From positions 3,162,001 through 3,226,000 of the forward strand of contig NZ_CAJGZP010000001.1 of assembly GCF_904846155.1 (NCBI RefSeq): a stretch of 64,000 bases of DNA, read 5' to 3'. Both the position numbers and the translations under genes were made by a program. Position 1 is the stretch's first letter. Each line of letters starts with the position of its first letter. Shown here in pieces: positions 9,962 through 19,486 of the stretch. The DNA comes from Psychrobacter fulvigenes. Its GTDB lineage: Bacteria; Pseudomonadota; Gammaproteobacteria; Pseudomonadales; Moraxellaceae. The notes beneath the pieces are model-generated. The model had not been told where the DNA came from and did not search any database. It saw only the letters and a program-made list of their open reading frames with translations.

Positions 9962-11460
9962 ATGACGTCTCTTTTTGATAATTTGCATGACGAATGGTTC
10001 TCCAATATACGCGGCGATACTCTGTCGGGAATAGTGGTCGCACTGGCATTGATTCCAGAAGCCATTGCTTTTTCTATTATCGCTGGTGTCGATCCAAAAG
10101 TTGGGCTGTATGCCTCGTTTTGTATCGCGGTGGTGATTAGCTTCGTCGGTGGTCGTCCTGGGATGATTTCAGCAGCGACAGGGGCTATGGCACTGGTCAT
10201 GGTAGATTTGGTTGCTGACCATGGTCTACAATACTTGCTTGCCGCTACGTTATTGTGCGGTGGTATTCAAATTGTAATGGGTATCTTAAAACTTGGTAAC
10301 CTGATGCGCTTTGTCTCTCGTTCAGTGGTGATTGGCTTCGTCAACGCTTTAGCGATTTTGATATTTGCCGCGCAGCTACCAGAGCTGAACCCAGCGACTG
10401 AACGGGTTGGCATGACAGTATATATGATGACGGCAGCAGGCTTGGCTATTATCTATCTGTTTCACTGATTCCCAAAATTGGACGCGTCGTTCCCTCGCCG
10501 CTCATCTGTATCGTGGGTCTAACCGCAGTGGCTCTATACATGGGACTAGATATCCGTAATGTCGGCGATATGGGCGACTTACCAGATACCCTGCCTGTAT
10601 TTTTGTTTCCAGATATTCCGCTCAACCTCAACACACTATTAATCATTGCACCCTACTCTATTGCACTGGCTGTTATCGGTTTGCTTGAGTCTATGATGAC
10701 CGCTACTATCGTCGATGAGCTAACAGACACGCCAAGTGATAAAAACCGTGAGTGCCGTGGTCAAGGTATTGCCAACGTCGTCTCAGGCTTCTTTGGCGGT
10801 ATGGCTGGTTGTGCGATGATTGGCCAATCGATGATCAACGTAAAGTCTGGCGGGCGTACCCGTCTGTCGACCTTGATAGCAGGTGTGGTGTTACTGATCA
10901 TGGTGGTATTCTTGAGCGACTGGGTCAGTCAAATACCAATGGCCGCGTTAGTCGCAGTCATGATCATGGTCTCTATTGGTACCTTCAACTGGCAGTCTAT
11001 CCGTGAATTCAAAACGCATCCGATGTCATTTAATATCGTGATGTTAGCAACCGTTTTGACCACCGTATTTACTCATAACCTTGCTTACGGTGTCGGCGTC
11101 GGCGTGTTACTGTCTGCCTTGTCATTTGCCAATAAGATTGGGCAGTTCTTGACCATATTTAGTGAGTATGATGACAGCAATAATACTCGATACTACTATG
11201 TACAAGGTCAAGTATTCTTTGCCTCCACCACCCAGTTTCTTGATAGCTTTGATACCAAAGAGGCGCTCGATAACGTTCAAATTGATGTGAGTAAAGCACA
11301 CTTTTGGGATGTGACTGCCGTGGATACTTTGGACAAGCTGGTCATGCGCTTGCAACGCGAGGGAATAGATGTCAAGGTGGTTGGCTTGAATAGTGCCAGT
11401 CGCACCCTCATTGATCGCTTCTCTGTCCATGATCGCCGTGATATCGGCCTATTAGACTAG
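9962..11460 (+). pseudogene. SulP/SLC26 family anion transporter, one frameshift
   Basis: Inner-membrane anion transporter of the SulP family (sulfate, bicarbonate or similar; substrate not decidable). The N-terminal part from 9962 carries the signature region [32 protein letters not shown]; it runs out of frame at 10466-10468 after IIYLFH. The remainder continues in the next frame as [20 protein letters not shown] and on to a C-terminal STAS domain ending near 11460. A single missing base, most simply in the T run near 10460, would restore one protein of about 500 residues, normal for the family. It may be a real pseudogene or a sequencing error. A universal stress protein follows 56 bp downstream. 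Confidence 0.85.
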
Positions 11461-11516
11461 AGCGTAATCTGCGGAATTTGACCGTGTTTTTATTATTGAG
11501 ATAATGTGGTTGCCTT

Positions 11517-12371
11517 ATGAGTAACTTAAAACCAGACAGTGTGATTGCTTGTTTAGATTGTCCTGATCATGTGCAAGCGGTATTGGATGCTAGCATGTGG
11601 GCGTCTACGCGCCTGCAAGCACCCATTGGGCTACTTCATGCCGTACCAAGCTTGCAACAAAAGGCCGCTATAAATTATTCAGGTTGTTTGAATATCGATG
11701 ATGAAAGTGCGCTGCTGGATAACTTTACCAGTCATGAGCATCAAGGCAACTCTGAGCTCAAGGCGCAAGGTCGACTGCTCTTACATCAAGCAGCAGCCTA
11801 TTGTGAGCAACATTTGCACAAGCGCAAGGTCTACAGCCTGCATCGACATGAAACCCTGAGCGAGAGCATTGATTATGTCGATGAAATGTCACAGCTCATT
11901 GTCATTGGCCATCATGTCACCTGCAGATCTACGTTGGGTCAACTCATACGCCCAAGTCTGTGCCCTATTTTGGTGACTCACACAACATTTGCGCCCCCAA
12001 AGAGTGCACTATTTGCTTTTGATAACCGTGCTACCTCCCACAAAATGTTGAATTGGTTATGTAAGACGCCACTTGTACGCGCGTTAACCATTCATATCGT
12101 CATGGTTGGTAAAGAAAACTCTGAAAACTGCGACGCGCTGCGTGAAGCTTATGCCCGCCTCAAGCAAGCAGGTATCAATTGCAAAAAATCCTTACTAGAC
12201 TGCCGCGATGTTAGCGCTGCCTTAAACTACTATCAAAGCGAGCACGACATCGACCTTCTGATGTCAGGTGCCTTTGGTCAATCACGGCTACGTGAGCTGC
12301 TGCGAGGCAGCGACACTGAAAAGCTATTGGGTAGCACCAAAACCTCTTATCTACTGTTTCCTAAAACTTAA
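11517..12371 (+). CDS. Tandem-domain universal stress protein (UspA family)
   Basis: Cytoplasmic protein of 284 residues built of two Usp-like halves (about 1-150 and 160-284). The second half ends with LLMSGAFGQSRLRELLRGSDTEKLLGSTKTSYLLFPKT, resembling the ATP-binding G-x-x-G-x9-G-S/T signature; the first half has a weaker version (VIGHHVTCRSTLGQLIRPSLCPILVTH). It lies 56 bp after the SulP transporter, so the two are probably co-transcribed; Usp proteins often neighbour SulP transporters. Precise role unknown. Confidence 0.8.
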   Translation: MSNLKPDSVIACLDCPDHVQAVLDASMWASTRLQAPIGLLHAVPSLQQKAAINYSGCLNIDDESALLDNFTSHEHQGNSELKAQGRLLLHQAAAYCEQHLHKRKVYSLHRHETLSESIDYVDEMSQLIVIGHHVTCRSTLGQLIRPSLCPILVTHTTFAPPKSALFAFDNRATSHKMLNWLCKTPLVRALTIHIVMVGKENSENCDALREAYARLKQAGINCKKSLLDCRDVSAALNYYQSEHDIDLLMSGAFGQSRLRELLRGSDTEKLLGSTKTSYLLFPKT

Positions 12372-13214
<843 letters not shown>

Positions 13215-13352
13215 TAGCTTTCAACGCTATTAGACAGATAAACAGCCTTGCCCACTATTGGTGCAAGTATGATTTAAAGATCGCAACTGCTCAATGAAGG
13301 ACGTTTAAAAGCACGCCTAACTATCGCATTGTCAATTCAAGGGGGAATTAAG

Positions 13353-14615
13353 ATGCAAAGTCAGATTTTTGAGCTACAATACGCACTCGACACGTTTTAT
13401 TTTTTGGTATGTGGAGCACTGGTCATGTGGATGGCCGCTGGCTTTACAATGTTAGAAGCTGGCTTGGTTCGATCAAAAAATACAGTTGAGATTCTCACTA
13501 AGAATATCTCACTATTCGCCACCGCTTGTACCATGTACATGATATGCGGTTATGCCATTATGTATGATGGCAACCTCTTTCTAAGCGGTATAGCAGGTGG
13601 TGAGACCTTGGTAAATGATGCCTTGATAGCGTCAGCTAGTAACGGCTTTGATGGGGATTCGGTCTACTCTGCAGCGTCTGACTTCTTCTTCCAAGTGGTC
13701 TTCGTCGCTACCTGTATGTCAATTGTCTCAGGGGCTGTTGCTGAGCGCATGAAACTCTGGGCTTTTTTGCTATTTGCCGTTGTAATGACCGGCTTTATCT
13801 ATCCTTTAGAAGGCAGCTGGACTTGGGGTGAAAAGGACGTCTTGGGCTTGTTTAGCTTAAGCGAAATGGGGTTTTCTGATTTTGCTGGATCTGGTATCGT
13901 CCATATGGCAGGGGCTGCTGCTGCACTATCAGGTGTATTGCTTTTAGGCGCACGTAAAGGCAAGTATGGTCTTAACGGTGAGATTCGTGCGATTCCAGGA
14001 GCGAATCTACCACTAGCCGCACTTGGTACGCTTATTTTATGGATGGGCTGGTTCGGCTTTAATGGTGGTTCGGTTCTTAAACTGGGGGATATTGCCAGCG
14101 CCAACTCAGTCGCTATGGTATTCGTAAACACCAATGCTGCTGCAGCAGGTGGCGCCATTGGTGCTTTACTGCTAGCACGTGCTATCTTCGGCAAAGCAGA
14201 CTTAACCATGCTCTTAAATGGTGCATTGGCAGGTCTGGTCGCGATTACCGCAGAGCCTTCGACCCCGTCAGTGTTGCAAGCGACACTTTTCGGAATATGC
14301 GCTGGCGCCATCGTCGTTGTATCCATCTTGGCTTTAGATAGAATCAAAATCGACGATCCAGTTGGTGCTATTTCGGTACACGGAGTTGCCGGTCTCTTTG
14401 GTCTGTTAATTGTACCTATTACTAATTCCTCAGCCAGCTTCATCGGTCAAGTCGTAGGTGCAGTCACTATCTTTGCTTGGGTATTTATTACCAGCGCCAT
14501 TGTGTGGGCGATTATTAAAGCAGTGATTGGTTTGCGTATATCTGAAGAGCATGAATACGAAGGTGCTGATATAGCAGAGTGCGGAATGGAGGCTTATCCT
14601 GAATTCACCCATTAA
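13353..14615 (+). CDS. amtB: Ammonium transporter AmtB
   Basis: Trimeric inner-membrane ammonium channel. About eleven hydrophobic segments; family motifs include MWMAAGFTMLEAGLVRSKN near the N-terminus, FAGSGIVHMAGAAAALSG (twin-His region, first His) and VHGVAGLFG (second His). Start taken as ATG 13353, which follows GGGGG at 13341-13345 by 7 nt; TTG 13329 would place this ribosome site inside the gene. There is no obvious long signal peptide. GlnK encoded 138 bp upstream is the expected channel blocker under nitrogen excess. Confidence 0.94.
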   Translation: MQSQIFELQYALDTFYFLVCGALVMWMAAGFTMLEAGLVRSKNTVEILTKNISLFATACTMYMICGYAIMYDGNLFLSGIAGGETLVNDALIASASNGFDGDSVYSAASDFFFQVVFVATCMSIVSGAVAERMKLWAFLLFAVVMTGFIYPLEGSWTWGEKDVLGLFSLSEMGFSDFAGSGIVHMAGAAAALSGVLLLGARKGKYGLNGEIRAIPGANLPLAALGTLILWMGWFGFNGGSVLKLGDIASANSVAMVFVNTNAAAAGGAIGALLLARAIFGKADLTMLLNGALAGLVAITAEPSTPSVLQATLFGICAGAIVVVSILALDRIKIDDPVGAISVHGVAGLFGLLIVPITNSSASFIGQVVGAVTIFAWVFITSAIVWAIIKAVIGLRISEEHEYEGADIAECGMEAYPEFTH

Positions 14616-14652
14616 CTACTTGAATAGATAAAGCGACAGGCTTTATCTACTA

Positions 14653-14689
14653 AAAAACCCGCATAACCGATTGGTCATGCGGGTTTTAC
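14653..14689 (+). terminator. Terminator after amtB
   Basis: AACCCGCAT / ATGCGGGTT hairpin with flanking A and T runs, shortly after the amtB stop codon. Confidence 0.85.
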
Positions 14690-14778
14690 TATTCTTAACT
14701 GACTGCTTTTATCTGACTGGGTTTTTTATGGTATTTTTTAATACAATATATCAATCAAGCAGAGTAGACATCAAAGGC

Positions 14779-15162
14779 TTACTTCTTTTTCCACGTTTGG
14801 CTACGTGAGAATGGGCCTAGGTAACCTTTTAGATTGAGGGTATTACCTTCCAAACTTGCGGTCATACGATAGGTTTTGTTTTTCTCAGGATCAGTGATAT
14901 TACCACCGCTATACTTACCGCCACCGTCAGCTTTTAGACCAGAAATAACTGTCATGCCAACGTGCTTTTTGCCTTTCTCTGAGACAGTGCTGATGAGCTT
15001 ACCGGTCAATACACCATTCGATTCAGTGATTTTGACCACACCCTTAGGCTTGCCGTCATCAAAGGTCTGCCAAGTAGTATTGGCTAACGGATCAGCAGCG
15101 AATGCCATAGTGGCCATGCTGATACCAGCAACTGCTAACATAGATTTTGTAAATAGTTTCAT
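14779..15162 (-). CDS. DUF2147-family small secreted protein
   Basis: A 127-residue protein with a clear signal peptide (MKLFTKSMLAVAGISMATMAFA-ADP). The mature part (WQTFDDGKPKGVVKITESNGVLTGKLI ... MTASLEGNTLNLKGYLGPFSRSQTWKK) matches the DUF2147 pattern: a small beta-rich periplasmic or outer-membrane-associated domain of unknown biochemical role. Monocistronic, convergent with amtB. A good ribosome site (AGGAG) precedes the ATG. Confidence 0.8.
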   Translation of the reverse strand: MKLFTKSMLAVAGISMATMAFAADPLANTTWQTFDDGKPKGVVKITESNGVLTGKLISTVSEKGKKHVGMTVISGLKADGGGKYSGGNITDPEKNKTYRMTASLEGNTLNLKGYLGPFSRSQTWKKK

Positions 15163-15368
15163 AGATCGACTCCTTTCTTACAATGATTATTCAAAACATG
15201 ATAGTTTTGCGTTTTCCTATGCTATCGCTTGCCGATTACTAATAGTTATTAGTCATTTGAATCACACAGGCGATATCATTGATTTATCCATTATAGACAA
15301 AATTTTTACTTTGCCTAGTAATTTCTTTATAGCTTAACACCTCTATAATTTATCACTATATCAAATAG

Positions 15369-15632
15369 TTACAAGAAGGGATTGTCAATACTTTCATCTG
15401 ATTGGTCATTTTTTTCTTTTGACGAAAGCGATTTTTTCATATTTTCATCTGATTTTTCAAAAGCTTGCAGTATTTTACTGGTGAGCTCATGCAGCTGTTT
15501 GGCTTGCTCATACCCTGACGCATCAAGATATAAATCTATGTCACCATAGATAATAATTTTATCTTCTTGGTTCTCTATGACCAGCTCACCAATCTGCATA
15601 CTTTGATGGTTGTTCGCAAATGGATCAATCAT
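15369..15632 (-). CDS. Small acidic hypothetical protein
   Basis: An 87-residue protein of unknown family: MIDPFANNHQSMQIGELVIE at the start, then ENQEDKIIIYGDIDLYLDASGYEQAKQLHEL, then a charged low-complexity tail. It begins 25 bp after the NUC nuclease gene on the same strand, so the two probably form an operon. A ribosome site (GGAG) lies upstream of its ATG. No signal peptide. Function not assigned. Confidence 0.6.
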   Translation of the reverse strand: MIDPFANNHQSMQIGELVIENQEDKIIIYGDIDLYLDASGYEQAKQLHELTSKILQAFEKSDENMKKSLSSKEKNDQSDESIDNPFL

Positions 15633-15657
15633 GGTACTCTCCTCTATATTGACGAAA

Positions 15658-16584
15658 CTATGCGTTTCTAGCTTGCAGTTGCTCCATTAGCCATTCAAGT
15701 ATGGCCCAGACAAACAATAGCCATATAGGCTCCTCACCTGAAGAGTCTGACTCGTCTATATCCTCACCTGCTTTTAAGGGTAGATCTAAAGCTTCTGCCT
15801 TGGTTTGCTGATCCAGCACAGGCAAAACGTCAATACCAGTCTCGGCGGCTAACGCGTCGATGCTAATAACTTCTATGCGCTCAGACTCATCATTTGGCGC
15901 GTAATACACACCTGCTTGATTAATCGCTGGTATATAAACTGCCTTAAAAAAATGACTGGGTACCAGTACACGTCCTGCTAGCTGCTTGGTTTTTTTATTG
16001 GTAAAGGCAACCCCTGTTACCGTATACACTTCACCATATTGCTGAGTAAGGTAGCGCGTTGCAGACTCAATATTACGCCAAATATAGCGATTGTTACGCG
16101 GAGACTGCGGCGCAATATTGGCCAAACTAAAACTGTCATACTGCTGGCTACGATTGGCCATGTCACCATTCGGCGCTAAGTGCCCGCGATCATAGCCAGA
16201 GCCTGAATAATCTGATAGTTTGGCGCGTGCTGAGGTTGGTAGGCGGCTCTCTTCATGAAAGCTGTCCTCACGGTCGATAGTCTTAGCTTGCTGTAAACGC
16301 TTGCGGGTCAAGTGCTCTGCTGACCAGAGCGGTGTACGTGAGACACCAGAGTACATGACAGCAAAACCATCAAAACACAGCGGATGAGTATTGGTATTGA
16401 GCTTATTATTGACGAATTCAGGATATATCCCAGCATAAAAAGACTGGTTGCACTGAGTAAAGTCATCAGCATACACCGATGACATGCTTAATATACCCAA
16501 CATGACCGTTACTATTGTCATTATTATGCGACTTTTCAGGCTATCTATGAGCCCATTCAAACTTACCATGCGGTTTCTTACCAT
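15658..16584 (-). CDS. DNA/RNA non-specific endonuclease (NUC family), secreted
   Basis: ββα-metal nuclease of the NUC1/Serratia nuclease family. The catalytic block YDRGHLAPNGDM contains the DRGH histidine, and NIAPQSPRNNRYIWRNIE supplies the metal-binding Asn. A hydrophobic segment ending SMSSVYA-DDF looks like a signal peptide; the start may be as late as the Met at 16521. The C-terminal extension is acidic and ends in a hydrophobic WLLFVWAILEWLMEQL segment, possibly a membrane anchor, which is unusual for the family. It probably degrades extracellular or periplasmic nucleic acid. Confidence 0.85.
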   Translation of the reverse strand: MVRNRMVSLNGLIDSLKSRIIMTIVTVMLGILSMSSVYADDFTQCNQSFYAGIYPEFVNNKLNTNTHPLCFDGFAVMYSGVSRTPLWSAEHLTRKRLQQAKTIDREDSFHEESRLPTSARAKLSDYSGSGYDRGHLAPNGDMANRSQQYDSFSLANIAPQSPRNNRYIWRNIESATRYLTQQYGEVYTVTGVAFTNKKTKQLAGRVLVPSHFFKAVYIPAINQAGVYYAPNDESERIEVISIDALAAETGIDVLPVLDQQTKAEALDLPLKAGEDIDESDSSGEEPIWLLFVWAILEWLMEQLQARNA

Positions 16585-16698
16585 TTATACTTGCCAATAC
16601 GAAGACGCTATCCTAGCAGGCGTTTACCAATAAAGAAAGATAAGGCGCAAACCGTGACATTTCAAATCTTATCCGCTATACTTAGCCATTCAAAAATC

Positions 16699-16789
16699 GG
16701 TGAAGTGGGTGAGTGGCTGAAACCGCACGCCTGGAAAGTGTGTATACGTTCATAGCGTATCGAGGGTTCGAATCCCTCCTTCACCGCCA
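16699..16789 (+). tRNA. tRNA-Ser (GGA anticodon), CCA encoded
   Basis: The acceptor stem GGTGAAG pairs with CTTCACC, the anticodon loop CTGGAAAGTG gives GGA, a long variable arm is present as in class II tRNAs, the T-arm reads GAGGGTTCGAATCCCTC, and the gene encodes discriminator G plus CCA. The 3' end is reused as the integration site of the genomic island, and the gene remains intact. Confidence 0.95.
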
Positions 16790-16795
16790 ATCTTA
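16775..16795 (+). repeat. attL: 21-bp direct repeat overlapping the tRNA-Ser 3' end
   Basis: A 21-base sequence beginning CCTCCTTCACC, covering the 3' acceptor strand, CCA and six bases beyond, is repeated exactly at 60251-60271. The location within the tRNA and next to the integrase fits an attachment core. Confidence 0.85.
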
Positions 16796-16936
16796 TAAAA
16801 TCTTAGTTTTCCTAGCTTGTCCTAAACTATCCTATATACATCTTAAACCCTTTAAATATAACGCGTCTAGCGTTTTTTTTATGTCTGTCGTTTTCCCAGT
16901 CTATCCGAACATAACCCATCTATCCCGTGACTTGTG

Positions 16937-17070
16937 TTGGTCTATCTGTTGGTCTATGATTTCATTAGACCTCAAAAAGACCAACATTTAGGCTTTATAA
17001 TTCAGCTTTAGACCAACGTTTTAGTTGTAACGCTTGAATCATATGGCTTGTAGCCACAGGAATAGACCAA
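16937..17070. promoter_or_regulatory. Candidate integrase arm-type sites (TTGGTCTA, both orientations)
   Basis: TTGGTCTA occurs at 16937-16944 and 16949-16956, and its complement TAGACCAA at 17009-17016 and 17063-17070, with a partial copy AGACCAA at 16978-16984. Related TGGTCTA copies lie just inside the right border at 60170-60190. Clustering at both ends fits arm binding by the integrase. The copy abutting the integrase ATG could also autoregulate it. Inference. Confidence 0.5.
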
Positions 17071-17071
17071 C

Positions 17072-18433
17072 ATGCTAAGCGATAGTAAGATCCGCAAGCT
17101 TAAACCAAGTGAAAAATGCACGCCTTCGCGTCCTGACAAATACAGCGATCAGTATGGCCTACAGCTTTTGGTACGCAGTACGGGCACAAAAACATGGATA
17201 AGCGCTTATCGCTTTGATAACAAGCAGACGCGTATGACGCTTGGCACCTACCCCATTATGTCATTGTCTGAAGCAAGACAGGCCAACACTGAGATAAAGG
17301 CTCTGCTAGCTGACGGTATCGATCCAAAAAATAAAAAGCGTCAAGACAAACTTGCTAATATCCACGCGCAGAAATTTAATGACTACGCCTTAGAATGGCT
17401 CGCTGAGCGCCAGCGTAACGTCAAGCCTCGTACTTATCAGCAAGACTATAACCGTATGCATAAAGACGTGTTGCCACACTTTGAAGGCATCGTACTAAAA
17501 GATGTGAGCTTTGAAGATTGCCGATCAATGGCAGATGAGATCGAAAAGCGTGTGAACAAAGACGGTGAGCCGCCACGTGAGGTGACCAGACGCACTATCG
17601 ATCTGGTGGCTAATGTTTTAAGACGTGCCAAACGCGAACGCATCATTGACCAAAACCCAATCGATGATCTAAAAGCACTCTACCCTAAAGCCAAAAGTCA
17701 GCACATGAAGCATGTGGATATCCATGAGCTGCCTGCCCTACTCCAAGCTATCGAGGGCTATCATGGTCATGATCAAACCCGCTTAGGTATGAAATTTTTA
17801 GCCTATTCATTTTGTCGTACTATTGAGCTACGTATGATGAAATGGGCACATATCGATTTCGCTAACCGCTTATGGCGTGTTGACATCGATAATCTTAAGA
17901 TCGCGCGTAAACACGTCGTACCGCTGTCAGATCAGATGCTCGCAGTACTAGAAGAGATGAAAGGTATCACAGGGCAGTATGAATATGTGTTTTACCATAC
18001 AGGTATGCATCAGCCCTATAGTGAGGAATTCATTAATAATGCACTAGATATACTAGGATATGCTGGTAAACAAACTGGACATGGCTTCCGTCATATCGCA
18101 TCTACCAACCTCAATGAGCTTGGCTATATGGGTGACGCCATTGAGAAGCAAATGGCGCATGATAAAAAAAGCAGCATACGTGCGGTTTATAACCACGCGC
18201 AGCATTTAGAGGAGCGCCGTAAGATCATGCAGGTCTGGGCAGACTTTTTAGACCTACTCAGAGACACAGGCGAGGTTGTAGACTTTCAGACAGCGCGGCA
18301 GCAGATTGAGAAATCACTTAACGAGCGGACTCAATCATCACTATCAGATATGGATAGCGATGCTTTAATAAAAGCGCTAATAGACAAGGGCCTAAGCGCT
18401 GAAGATATACAGCAATTAACTAGTCCAAAGTAG
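17072..18433 (+). CDS. Tyrosine-type site-specific integrase (P4/CP4-57 type)
   Basis: A 453-residue tyrosine recombinase that integrates and excises the island. The N-terminal DUF4102-like arm-binding domain (KPSEKCTPSRPDKYSDQYGLQLLVRSTGTKTWI ... MTLGTYPIMSLSEARQ), central core-binding domain (about 95-195) and C-terminal catalytic domain are in the usual order. Catalytic residues visible are the Arg in SFCRTIELRMMKW, His/Arg in GHGFRHIAS, and a C-terminal His with Tyr in MAHDKKSSIRAVYNHAQ. It appears full length and follows the tRNA by about 280 bp, as in many tRNA-integrated islands. A C-terminal tail of about 70 residues extends past the catalytic Tyr. Confidence 0.93.
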   Translation: MLSDSKIRKLKPSEKCTPSRPDKYSDQYGLQLLVRSTGTKTWISAYRFDNKQTRMTLGTYPIMSLSEARQANTEIKALLADGIDPKNKKRQDKLANIHAQKFNDYALEWLAERQRNVKPRTYQQDYNRMHKDVLPHFEGIVLKDVSFEDCRSMADEIEKRVNKDGEPPREVTRRTIDLVANVLRRAKRERIIDQNPIDDLKALYPKAKSQHMKHVDIHELPALLQAIEGYHGHDQTRLGMKFLAYSFCRTIELRMMKWAHIDFANRLWRVDIDNLKIARKHVVPLSDQMLAVLEEMKGITGQYEYVFYHTGMHQPYSEEFINNALDILGYAGKQTGHGFRHIASTNLNELGYMGDAIEKQMAHDKKSSIRAVYNHAQHLEERRKIMQVWADFLDLLRDTGEVVDFQTARQQIEKSLNERTQSSLSDMDSDALIKALIDKGLSAEDIQQLTSPK

Positions 18434-18477
18434 TCTAAACCGATCTTGCCGGATTCATCGCAACAATCTGTATCATA

Positions 18478-18740
18478 GAGCCCATCCCGAATTCTGTGTA
18501 ACTGCCATTTAGATTAAATGCTTACTGATACGATCATCAAACATAATCATAAAGCGATTCAAAGCAGACGTCCAGTTACGAATCGGCATCGACCACTTTT
18601 TAGAGGCCTGCTGGGTGGCTAAGTACACCACTTTGAATGCTGCCTGATCAGATGGGAACACCTTACGCTTATTCACCGCCGTCCGAATCACACTGTTTAG
18701 CGACTCTATCGCATTGGTGGTATAAATCACTTTTCATTCG
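18478..18740 (-). pseudogene. IS256-family transposase remnant (3' end only)
   Basis: The sequence matches the 3' end of the complete IS256 element at 49166-50465: the same C-terminal residues (NAIESLNSVIRTAVNKRKVF ... MFDDRISKHLI) and the same terminal sequence (GAGCCCATCCC, CTGTGTAACTGCC). Only about 70 codons remain; upstream of VIYTTNA a TGA replaces the expected Arg codon and similarity stops. It is inverted relative to the full copy and lies directly after the integrase. Confidence 0.85.
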
Positions 18741-18760
18741 CTTAGCTTTCTGAACTGACT

Positions 18761-19417
18761 CTAGTGTCTCTTGTATTTATGTTTGTTCGCAGTAAGCTGA
18801 CGACTCTTAGAATTCCAGTCCATTTGATTATTATTGTTCTTCTTGAGCGTTTTCTGCATTTGCTGCAATGGATTATGACTATCCTCTTCATTTATAATTT
18901 TTTCCTCTAGTTCTTCAAGTTTATCTAGTTGCTCTAGTTTAGCTGTTTCTTCAGGTTCAATAGCTTCGATAGTCTTTTCTGGTGCAACAGCTTCAATAGT
19001 CTTTTCTGGTGCAACAGCTTCGATAGTCTCTCCTGGTTTGGTAAGCTCTTTTTTAGAAGATCTTCTTCCACTAATATGCTTGCTGATTTTCAATAACTCA
19101 TGCCTATCTTCCAAATTAGCACTTTTGATAAGTGCTTCAACAGCCTTCTTAGGTGTAGCTTTTAGTTGCTCAGATAATTTTATTAGAATAGCATTCGACT
19201 CTTTATTTAATTTGAAAGTGCTACTGTTCTTAGAGTTAGATTCTTTTTTTCTATATTCGCGTGAACCATGAGCTTTCTTTAATAAATCAATAATTTCGTC
19301 AGAAGAAAGAACTGCAAACTTCTTCCTTTTCTTGGTATTACGTTTGATACCTGCGTTTGCAGCTTCAGGTGATTCGGTTGCGAAGCCAGAAGAATAAGTC
19401 GTATATGGTTGTGACAA
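18761..19417 (-). CDS. Lysine/glutamate-rich hypothetical protein with short repeats
   Basis: A 218-residue protein without a recognised family. The N-terminal half is basic (AGIKRNTKKRKKFAVLSSDEIIDLLKKAHGSREYRKKES). The middle has a helical segment resembling replication or partition accessory proteins (FKLNKESNAILIKLSEQLKATPKKAVEALIKSA), which could be a ribbon-helix-helix-like DNA-binding segment. A tandem repeat of EKTIEAVAP (two close copies plus degenerate ones) follows, then an acidic and Asn-rich tail. The start is a TTG with no clear ribosome site, so the true N-terminus is uncertain. Just upstream of the IS256 remnant. Confidence 0.45.
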   Translation of the reverse strand: MSQPYTTYSSGFATESPEAANAGIKRNTKKRKKFAVLSSDEIIDLLKKAHGSREYRKKESNSKNSSTFKLNKESNAILIKLSEQLKATPKKAVEALIKSANLEDRHELLKISKHISGRRSSKKELTKPGETIEAVAPEKTIEAVAPEKTIEAIEPEETAKLEQLDKLEELEEKIINEEDSHNPLQQMQKTLKKNNNNQMDWNSKSRQLTANKHKYKRH

Positions 19418-19486
19418 TTCGTTATTCTTGTGATATCTATAACTAAACCCTTGTATATCTAAAGACGCTTTTATTACTTCGATTTT

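Noticed and set aside
13799..14443. Long open frame opposite amtB
   Set aside because: It is antisense to a clear AmtB gene and Ala/Pro-rich in the way shadow frames of hydrophobic genes are.
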